A stretch of DNA of 64,000 nucleotides, from positions 4,132,501-4,196,500 of the forward strand of contig JAZARR010000221.1 in the NCBI GenBank assembly GCA_037389465.1, written 5' to 3'. Below are positions 54,609-64,000 of the stretch, one piece after another; position 1 is the stretch's first letter; the number at the start of each line of letters is the position of its first letter. The notes under the pieces are model-generated. The model was not told where the DNA came from, did no database searches, and saw only the letters and a program-made list of their open reading frames with translations. This DNA is from Baylisascaris procyonis (lineage: Eukaryota > Nematoda > Chromadorea > Rhabditida > Ascarididae). The position numbers and the translations under genes are program-made.

Positions 54609-57600
54609 ATGAGTTCAGCGAACGAGTATTGCCTGTCCAAGCACGAGATGCAGCTGTCGGGCAATGAAATTGAGCGAATCGCCTATGGCTATGTGGTGCC
54701 ATTCTTCATAGTTTTTGGCACTTTGGGCAATATTGCTAGCTTGATGGTTCTTGTGTCGCCGCCAATGAGAAGCAGGTGCTACATTTTATTTCGAAGCACT
54801 AGTCATCTCTTTGCAAACACTTTAAAATCATATAATATCATTCACGCCTTTCAATATTACCACATTTGAAATTCATTTCGTCTTTTTTTTGAGACAAAAT
54901 TGAGGCAAATTTGGACAAAATTATGTTACTATTATTTAATAAGTTCAGAATACTTCACTATACAGTCAAAATAATGCGGCGTAAATACATCACTCCGTTC
55001 CTATACAATATATGTCAACATCGAAGACCGCACATTTGCACTACGGCATTTTAACAGCGAAAAATGGTTAGAGGCAAGCAACAAGGACTTTGCTGCTTTA
55101 GTAAGATATCATCTTCCTTTGATCACTCTATATCATCAATTCATGATATTTTTTGCACTCATCCTTCTAAACCCGTCTCAGTCCCTTCAATTTCCCCAAC
55201 GTCTCCCCTTTTCCGGCGCGAGTACCCTATTATTTCCTAAATCCGCTTAAGATAATGCATTCACTATCACTATAATCAAAATTGATGTTCTATATTAGCT
55301 AATCAAAATTCATTAATTTTTTGATTGTATTCAAATAACAGTTAGGATTGAATTGAATGTATGTTAAGTTGCACAGTGAATTGAACATCAGTTAATTACC
55401 GAATCTGCAAAGAAAGTATAGTACAGAATCTAGTGATAGAATCGCATGCCGCGTTGCAAGTGTTCAATTGATAATTTCTGAAAAGCTTCTTTATTGGAGC
55501 TTAAATAGAACATCTTCTTCTTTAAATTGGTGTGCAATTCTGAGAATAGTAGCAGAGAGAAAATGCCAATTATGCTCACTGCAATCCAATATTTCACATT
55601 GCAATTGCATCTAAGAATATGAGCAATATTCATTCAACTTGCATAAGAAACTTTTTATGCTGTATCTTTTTAGACCTTGCTAAGCTGTCTAATATGAAAT
55701 AAGCATTTTAATTTAATGCTTTATTCGAAAAGGAAAATTGCTTTATGTCTGATTATGGTCATAAAGATGCATTATTATATCGAATAGATAGTTGTCTTCA
55801 TTTTCTCGTTGATAAGTCGAAAGATAGCCAGTCAAATTCAATAAAGTGATGCAAATCTGTCATGAATAAACCCCATATCAATATGCACCGTCTAAAACGT
55901 TGGTATCACATCATGTAACTTGAAATTAGAATCACTCAATGTTGAGTACAAAATTGTGATTCATTTCTCTGGTGCGGTTTATTTGTGCTATAAACTGTCT
56001 TCCTCCTCCCCTTTCCAAGCAACCTGAATTTACTACACTATGTCAAAAGTAGTCTGCCACTATCGTTCTCGCATGTGATCAAGACCTTAAATTCCTGAAC
56101 CTACCATAGTCAACTGGAACTCTAAGAAGATCTTCTTCACATTCAGTTAAAATGAATCAATAATATGCACAACCATCAATGAGATACTGTAGAATCACTT
56201 AACTGAAAGGCCATTATTATGATTGTACTGTAGCAGGTGTTGAATGCGTTGAATTGTTCTCCTTTCAGGTCACGAAGTTTGTGCTTTCTCGCAATTGTCG
56301 ACATAATTTTTTTACTTTTGATTCTTCCACATTCACTTGCCAATTATGAGATTTTTGCCCATAATTATTATTTTCGACAAATTTATTTAAGCACTAAAGT
56401 TAATTTATTGGCGTTATCGAATTGGATATCAGCAAGTGCGATTTGGTAAGTGATTAATTATTCGTTTCTTGAAGAAATGCGTCATAAATTTTTAAAAAAT
56501 TTTGTTGTGAAAAATTTGTTTCAATATTTCATCCATAATGCTCATTGAGATTGGGCATTATTTTAATCGGACTGATATCGACATCCGTTTCCATGAATAT
56601 CAACTTCACTAGTCATTGCTGATCCGATATTTACGCTCACTAGAGGATGTGCATATCGTGCTCGCATTGGTGACCTAAAATTATTGTTGGGTTTCTTTGA
56701 AACTTTGATGCGTAAGCGAAACGATGCCTTGTGCGATGCTTGAGTGCTTTTTTCTAATTATTTTCAAGCTTCGTTCTTTGTTAGCTGCCAATTTTCACTC
56801 ATTTCTTATGCGTATGGGGATCCCAAAAGAGTTCGAGAATAATATGCTTCTTCTGTTATCTCATACTCATTTATGGATTCTTGAAAATTGACGTCGGCTA
56901 CTCTACATCACATTTGGTGTGAACTTTCAATCAGCTTCTTCGGCAGATTTGACGAAAGCATTTCACTATCGACATTTCGGTGGGCTTTATCCATGTCGGA
57001 GGCAGATCACAAGATGGGCAGACGAATGTATATAGGCATAACGATGTCACAGTTTCATCGACACTGACTTATCGCTGAAATACCCCACCAAATATCTGCG
57101 CTGTATACGATTTGCTAGTGGGAAAACATATCACTAAAGATTCACAGTGACATGCTTAGACCATAAATTAGAACAATCTTCTCAAACGCCTTCGAATAGT
57201 GGGGTATTGTGGATGTCATGAGAGACCTATAACCGCATAGCTATGATTCCTTCAACATTTCATTATTGGTAAAGTGGGAAAACCCACTCCAGGCTTCTTT
57301 TGTGAAGCTATCTTGATGCTCTGATTCGAAGAATTTTCCCAATATTTTCGAAAATTGTGATGACACCACCTTTACTAATTCTCGTCACTGCCCTAGCGAA
57401 CTTCACCCGTGACGTCATTTACATTAATCGATGTAGCTGCTTAGAGTTTCTGGTACTTATCTAATCCCATTCATCACACTAAAATTGCTTCACATACAAT
57501 TCATCCCCTAACGGTACTTAATGAATAAATCACATGAATCGCCCAATCTAATATCAACCAGGAAAATTTATTCGTTCATTCTGAACAGTTCAAATTTCTC

Positions 57601-57916
57601 GAATCTGAATTTGCATAGATCACCTGCAGACAATTCCAGGTGTCGTAAGAATTAATTTGAAATGATGCCAAGTTTGCAGGTTGGTATTATTGATCTGTTT
57701 GGAAAGACTACTTGGGGTACGTTATCCTTTACTAGTTAAAAAGTACTCAAGTACTGGTGATAAGCGATGTGCCCTACTCACATTTGCTTTTATTATTATT
57801 ATAACTGGTCTTCTTACTGTCTATACACATATCAACTACTATACACTTATGAGAACGTTCTGCAATGGAACACAACCGCATGCATTCTTCATTGCAATCG
57901 ACTCAAAGACGTAAGT

Positions 57917-57996
<80 letters not shown>

Positions 57997-60900
57997 TATA
58001 CTTCTATTTCTTTGAAGATCGGTAATGGACCGACATTTACAAATTTGCTTTATAGTTTCTTCTTCGGTTTTCTAAATAATAAAAACTCGGTAAATAATTT
58101 TATCGATGGGGAGTGATCGATGCGATTTGAATCATTTGAGGAATTCTTGTGAAAGGGAGCAGTGTTAACACGAGTGCCGGTATCCCTCAAAACCGGGCCC
58201 ACAAATAAAATAATGAGTGGTTTATGCGGTAGATGGACTCTTTATAATTGCATCGTGATAAATAACTGCAATTTATTTATCATCGTATATAGGGAAATCA
58301 TACCGATGAATACATACATCGCGGGCATGAAAAATAGAGATTTTCACTCAGGCAAAGATGAAAACGATTTAGACGTCTCACGAAGGATATATAGCATCAT
58401 TATGTGAGTCAAAAGATTTTACAGATGGCCAGGGAATCGTACAAATCCGAATTCGATATGGCTACAGCGATTTGCATATTGGAGCACTCATGTGCACGCA
58501 ATGCTTGTTGTCTTTATACCAACGGTGATTATTGTCGTCGCTAATGTGGCACTACTTGTGACACTCAAACAAAGGTAACGCTTATGAGTCGTGAGGCAGT
58601 AAGGTTCCATACTAAAATTACCAAATGTCTTTGTGTAGAAGTTGCAATGGACTCATTTTTTGCAAACGAATAACGAAGCATTTCAGTTGATAGGCAGAAT
58701 GTATGCTTTTAATATGTCCTCCTTAGGGCCAACTAGTTCTAGACTCATCAGCTAAAGAATAAATTATGCATTAAATGCTTTTTTGTGATCCGATCGATGC
58801 AAGATGGGTGTGTTTTTTAAATAATAAAACTGCTATATTTCCTTTCGAAGTTAATGAATGAATGCTGATAAGGTAAAGAAGGTCACCGATGATATGCCTC
58901 ATAGTCATCATATTTGGTATCTCAAGCTTCAGCGATTATTGTGTTGAAACTTCCGGACAGGTGGGCATATACGAGTGCCTACGCATGGATCAGATGTCAC
59001 CATCATGCTCTATTGCAGTCCAGTTTGTAAAAATACTTAGAAAGACTTGGTATAGATACTGACACGTGTTGAAACTTAAGTAAAAGTTGGATATCTGTTA
59101 GAAATGCACTAAACCAGTTCTTGGGAACTTATTCCACTAAATGCTTGTCCGAAAAGATAATGAAATGGAACTGGGCTCACCGATGAATTCGAGCCATTAA
59201 AGATGGCCACATTTTAGGAGTTTAGAAAACCTGGCTGAAATCTAAATAAATTGTATTGTTGCTAAAAGGGGCTAAATTCTTATACGTCCTTGAGTGCTGC
59301 ATTTATCTCAATTTTTTTTCTATTCCTAAAAACATTAATTAATCGATACGCAATGAGCAATTAAGCAGTCTATATTCGATGAAATAAAAGAATATATCGA
59401 TAATTCTATCGAAAATTTAGGAGTCATTTACTGCTGTCTTTTCACGGTCATTCGCAATCAACTGATCTACTCACTTCTCAGGCGAAGATCGAACATAAAA
59501 TCACATGTGCTGTATGCGCTATTGTTACATGCTTTACGATCACACAGGTTCTTTCTTGTCGTTGTTTATTATGACGTCATCTGATCGCTTTGGATTTTTT
59601 TAAATGCTTCGCTATATGGCAGAACAAATAACTCATCAGAAATAACAATGTTTGTTGTGAAGTAATTGGATGCTAATTTTATGCATTATAGATCACGTCG
59701 GATAAATATGCTAATTAAAAACATCAAAGACCATAACGGATATAAATTGAAAATGTGTTAGGATGAAGATTATATTGAAATAGGATTGACTTGAGCCGCG
59801 ATAACGAAATATCTCATCATTTAAGAATACCAAAGTTGGCGACCCTTAGATTAGGTTGATTGAAACGAATCAATCGAGAGGTTTTGAAAGGGCCTCAAAT
59901 GCGAAATTCTATTAATTCATGTGAGGAAGTTAGTAAATTCAATAAGCTGTGTGCATTTATATTAAACGTGACAAAGTTATATTCAACAAGTTGTATTAAA
60001 TGCTCATCGTTATGCAGATTTGTGAGAATGCTAACAAGCGCATAGTAACGGTTTTAATGCAAAAATGGGTCGATTATTCATACAACAAAGTGGGAATTTC
60101 ATATTTCGCTGAATTCTTTGTCGTTCTTTTTCTGCTAAAATCTCACTTGAAAATAAATTAAGAGTCGGTTCTAATCCCATCGTATAGAGAGCATACCCTT
60201 CATGTGCGATCACCGAAGAATTTATAATTTATGAACTGAAAAATGTGAGATTGGACGAAACCTGACCTAGGCATAGACATTGTACCATCTAATGGGCTGA
60301 ATCGAAAAAACTACCAAACTTCGTCATAAAAAACGATTATTACAGTTACAAAACTATTGCTGCAAGAGATCCATTGCTGTAAAAAAAGTATCATTGTAAC
60401 AATTATGTGTCTAGTTATATTGTCCACAGCTCGTTACAGTAATAAATCTATGTGCCAGACTATCTGAACGTTTGTTTCAATACAAATGCAGTTCATCAAG
60501 ATTTGTCCTCGGACCCCGAAGGGTTCGCAAATTTCTCCTCTTTCGAGGCTCGACCAAATGCTTTGCAATCTGACAATAAGTCAAGTGGCCGAGGTTTTTT
60601 ATTAAGTCTCAATAAATTCAACAATAATAAGGAGGAGGGGATAATTCAACGGCTGGGTGAGATGTCGCTCCGAGAACACCTTAGAATGAAAGTGCCATCT
60701 CCGTGCCAACGAGCACCGGGAACTCCTCATGCCTAACATATGTTGCCGCCGGAGTGCGCACATCTACGGTCGGAACCAATCCTTGCAAGAACGATATCTC
60801 ACGTGAAAAGCTAGATGCACGCTGTTTCCTGCAAGCAAATGCGCTCTCCTTTCATGCGCACCGACCCTTGCCTCAAGGCATTTATAGAGAGTTTGCTCCA

Positions 60901-62621
60901 TCCCATGATCATCACTTTTCCGCTCTTCCTAAACGTAGTTGATCTACGATTTATTGACCACCCTTTAGAACTGTATAAAATATCACTTTCAGTAAAAAAA
61001 TTGTGCTTTCACTATTCTGTTAAGCAATTAGTGCCTTCGTGAAGTTATCCCCCACAAATCTTTTTAGTACATATGAGCTGTTATTTCATCGTTTGCACTT
61101 TATATTTTCCTCGAGATTTGTCCCCCACAAAACATTTCAATGAATGCAATCGATTCTATAATTATCTAGATGTTTGCAGGCTCCATCAGCAATCGTTCCG
61201 ACAACGTTAGGTTATTTGGCGTTCGGAGCACCAATTTGGAGGCACAACTTGGTATAACCTCATTGCTCAGTCTTTTATTACAGTTGCAAATTAAATTGTT
61301 ATTAATCCAGAAATAAGGAACATTATAGGAAGAGAAAGGATATCGAGGAATAAATAATTGCGAGTGGTCAAAAAGAGCAAAAAAACTAACAATTCAAAAA
61401 CGCAACAAATGTTGCAATAAAGCGCGCCAAGCAATTGTTCATAATATGTGTTATTTTACTTATAATGGATGTATGTATTAAATTTGACTGTGTTATTCTA
61501 ACGCATTTTTATAGTCAATAAAGTGCCCAACGACTTTAATGCGCAGAAATTTTGCGCAGAAATTGAAATTTGTGCAAAAAAAAAAATTCTTAATGCGTAG
61601 AAATTTGCGCATTTAATTCGAAGAAATATGCACTTTTTTTTTTCTTTTTATCTAATGCATTGTTTGCCATTTATAAATACTCTGACCGAAGCGATAAATT
61701 CAAACAAAAATAATGATAACTGGCCTATCAAATATATATGTGCATTATATATGCTTTTCTAATTGTGTAAATAACTGCAGCAAATTCTAACCAATTGTAT
61801 GGTTGTAATAGGAAAATCGCTCAATTTCGCACTATTCTGTCTTAGTTCCGATACATTTCGTCAACGTCTTATTGAAGTATGTCGACAAAAATGGCGATGT
61901 CAAACTTCAAGGTAACTGCTAAATTTTTTGTGGTTTCATTGCATATCTTATAAAAAGGTCTCGGAAATAAACAACGCTTAAGTGAGTAAGGTTCAATCGT
62001 CCTTAAAATAACAAGCATAATTCAAATAAGACGATTGAGTGCTTAGATATAAACGCAGCTGAAAAATGCAAAGATGACAACATGAAATAACGAATAAAGA
62101 GTGATCGGTCACTAAACGATGGAAACGGTGTAATGACCCTTAACCATCAAGACAAGAGAATTAAAACGCAAAACAAGCGCACATCGTAAGTAAGCAATGC
62201 CTTTTAAGTTCACTCATCAGCTATCAAATAGTGAAAGTTGTCGTTGAACTAGATAGCTAAGTTTAAAATGACAACTAAACGAGATATAAAATATGCGCTT
62301 AGTAGCTTTCACAGAATCGCTTTCGATGTATGTTGCTCATTCTATTGGAAACATTTGTTTCTAAGAGGAATGCAACCATGGAAGTTTTGTTGAAATCTGC
62401 ATATGCCCAGAAAGATGTATAAAATTTTGATGTGCGAGATTTTATTGAAGGATTGAAAAAAAAATTGAAGATAATCTTTTACTGAGTGTTCTCTTCAAAC
62501 AAATTGCAAGTATCTTAATAACGATTGCTTACATTACAGTGTGTTGGAATATGAACAAGATATGCACAAGAAATTGAAGGAAAAACACAGTGCTACGTCA
62601 TTGCGATGTGAATTGCAGTGA
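54609..62621 (+). CDS. Class A neuropeptide GPCR, FMRFamide-like peptide receptor type
   Basis: Nine exons: 54609-54775, 56269-56445, 57680-57910, 58425-58574, 58933-58960 (small, less certain), 59482-59547, 61180-61251, 61781-61911, 62540-62621. All are GT-AG, phases match and the total is 367 codons plus TGA. TM1 has GTLGNIASLMVL (Asn41), TM2 LAIVDIIFLLLILP (Asp67), the TM3 end reads CLERLLGVRYP in place of DRY, TM4 is an Ile/Leu/Thr-rich stretch, the second outer loop has CNGT and NRT sequons, TM5 is VFIPTVIIVVANVALLV, TM6 HKITCAVCAIVTCFTITQAP, and TM7 GKSLNFALFCLSSDTFRQRL, where NFALF stands for NPxxY. This matches nematode FMRFamide-like peptide receptors; the ligand cannot be named. It would act at the plasma membrane of neurons or muscle. 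No Cys is seen at the usual TM3 top, so the standard disulphide may be missing. The 28-nt exon supplies DYCVETSGQ in the third inner loop. Confidence 0.9.
57410..57417. promoter_or_regulatory. CRE-type octamer in receptor intron 2
   Basis: A perfect TGACGTCA, preceded by CCCG. A second lies in intron 6 at 59572-59579. Chance occurrence cannot be excluded. Confidence 0.25.
57921..57992. repeat. (TA)n microsatellite next to a splice donor
   Basis: About 72 bp of TA dinucleotides beginning ten bases after the exon 3 donor (GAC|gtaagt) of the receptor gene. Confidence 0.97.
60768..60971 (+). mobile_element. SINE-like element, copy 2, in receptor intron 6
   Basis: This copy is colinear with copy 1 at 20581. 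It has a decayed B box (GGTCGGAACC), the AGCTAG block at about 60809, the CGCTCTC block, the conserved core at 60858-60898 and the TTTATTGACCACCC end. Same orientation as the host gene. The stretch just upstream (60452-60767) is open in one frame but has no recognisable domain. Confidence 0.6.
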
Positions 62622-62652
62622 AACAAAGTGATGAAAAAGTTTTAAGCTTCAG

Positions 62653-62872
62653 GCAAATCACAGCGATGACAGGCTATACACATACCAACGGCAGTTCAAG
62701 GAAGCCGACGATAGTTGAGGTGACTTCTTGCAGGACTGCACCCAAGAAGCATCGGCCACATCTGCGAGAGACAAAATCTGTGCGCTATTCGTTACCTTCA
62801 TTGCATAAATCGGGCGCCCGTCGTCTTACGGTACCACCTAGAAGGGCGGTTTCAATCGACACCGAAAAGTGA
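62653..62872 (+). CDS. Possible alternative C-terminal tail exon of the receptor
   Basis: An open frame ends with a stop at 62872 and is rich in Arg, Lys, Ser and Thr, for example RPHLRETKSVRYSLPSLHKS and LTVPPRRAVS, as expected of a receptor tail. Splicing from a donor at 62617 (CA|gtgaaa) to an acceptor after cttcag at 62652 joins it in frame and gives a 439-residue receptor instead of 367. The intron would be only 35 nt, below the usual nematode minimum, so retention (stop at 62621) or a real ultra-short intron both remain open. Confidence 0.4.
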
Positions 62873-64000
62873 AACGATGCTTCGACGAGTTTGTGACTTT
62901 GATTAGCAATGTAATTTTTGCCTCATATTCGATGCCATGACATGTCAACAGTCTCCGCTATTCATTCCTTGGTTTCCGTTTTGCGGCACTTATCCTTCAA
63001 TCTTTTTTTGTTATCCTTCATATATACGAAAAATTCCTTTTGTTTGCGATCCTTTTATTGACGCTTTGTGATCGACTTTCAATAAGTTTACGGCTTTTTG
63101 CCTTCGTGTCATACGGTCTGTGCAGTATGCGATAATTGTTGTTCGGATAGCCTCATCTTTTGAACTTAGCTATCGTTGTCACCGGAGCTCGAACTAACCC
63201 ACAAAAGTTTTTGACCTCCGGTAAAATTGTTTTCGCTTCCGATTATGATCAATGTGGTAGTTACAAATTTTCTTTGCAAAAATGCATTACGGCAACCCCT
63301 TATATGCACGCGCTCGTGCATGTCGCTATCTGTCCGTCGGCTCCACTTGAGAACCACTGAAATTAGAACTACGAAATTTTGAAGGAAAAATTTTGAAAAT
63401 GACCGCTCATCTGCTGCATTGGTCAATCGGATTCGAAACAAGCTCTAGTTATTCAAGTGTTAAAAAGCTTTGCGTATCACGCTAATAGATGTGGAAGATT
63501 TTGCATAGGCAATATTCTGCAAGGTTTTCATGAAATCAACAGTCAGGTAAGTCGAGGAAAGGAAAATGCATTTGAACCATACCATCTGTTCTTCCATGCT
63601 TGTCTAATTCCCTTCCTCTGAACGGAAGATAATAATGGGAACATGAATCGTGTGCTAATTTCCACAAAATTCAACGCTACATAATGTTTTTGTATCGCTG
63701 AACAGTACCGCAAGCAACTGAGACCAGTAAAGTCAAATCCTTAAAACCTCTCATATGAAGATTTACCGAAGTGGCAATAAAGATAAATTTTCAAAAACCT
63801 CTTGCCACAAATGTCACAAATTTTTAATGAGTTGTAAGAAGTCCTCTATAAACATTGACATTTCTGCTTTGAAAATAATGCACATTAGTTCGATTCCAAG
63901 AAGCAACAATAATAGAAGCCTCATCGAGAAAATTTCATCTCTTCACATCTATTAGTGTACCTTTTCGAGAGTGATTGCACAATTGATGTGCAGAGTAGAA
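62873..64000. other. 3' flank of the receptor gene, nothing recognised
   Basis: Probable 3' untranslated and intergenic DNA. Short open frames on both strands (for example 63160-63441) overlap each other and lack domain signals. Confidence 0.5.

Noticed and set aside
60452..60736. 94-codon frame in receptor intron 6
   Set aside because: It would break the TM6 to TM7 join, which is perfect without it; lies next to a SINE-like copy.

Overview
The window reads as intron-rich, AT-rich eukaryotic DNA, most likely from a nematode (probably parasitic). The evidence is short pyrimidine-rich acceptors of the TTTTCAG type, small exons with introns of roughly 0.3-2 kb, a nematode-style FMRFamide-like peptide receptor, and many long (TA)n arrays. 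Nothing in it looks prokaryotic. Three protein-coding genes were rebuilt by hand by joining exons with matching splice phases; most of the rest is non-coding or repeat-derived.

Gene 1 (minus strand, 7149 down past the left edge) encodes an N-terminal helical region, a winged-helix-like segment and a nucleoside-phosphorylase (PNP/MTAN-type) domain. Ten exons are well supported and one 32-nt exon is tentative; the 3' end is cut off by the window.

Gene 2 (minus strand, 29991-24435) is a complete six-exon gene for a 266-residue Rho-family GTPase with a CaaX box. The residues equivalent to Gly12, Ala59 and Gln61 are Ala, Pro and Lys, a pattern expected of a GTPase that stays GTP-bound, as in the Rnd proteins. 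All five introns are phase 0.

Gene 3 (plus strand, 54609-62621) is a complete class A G-protein-coupled receptor resembling nematode FMRFamide-like peptide receptors. It has nine exons and 367 codons, with a possible alternative C-terminal tail to 62872 reached through an unusually short 35-nt intron.

The two large gaps (about 7.2-24.4 kb and 30.0-54.6 kb) hold seven-array-class (TA)n microsatellites, small tandem duplications, a decayed RTE-type LINE endonuclease fragment at 35.4-35.9 kb, one copy of a two-copy tRNA-headed SINE-like family (the other copy sits in a receptor intron at 60.8 kb), a second tRNA-like remnant at 13.3 kb, G-quadruplex-type tracts and a few coding-like minus-strand fragments at 40.5-47.6 kb that I could not assign with confidence. 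The three genes have no evident operon-like arrangement: they lie kilobases apart, and no functional link between them can be inferred from position.
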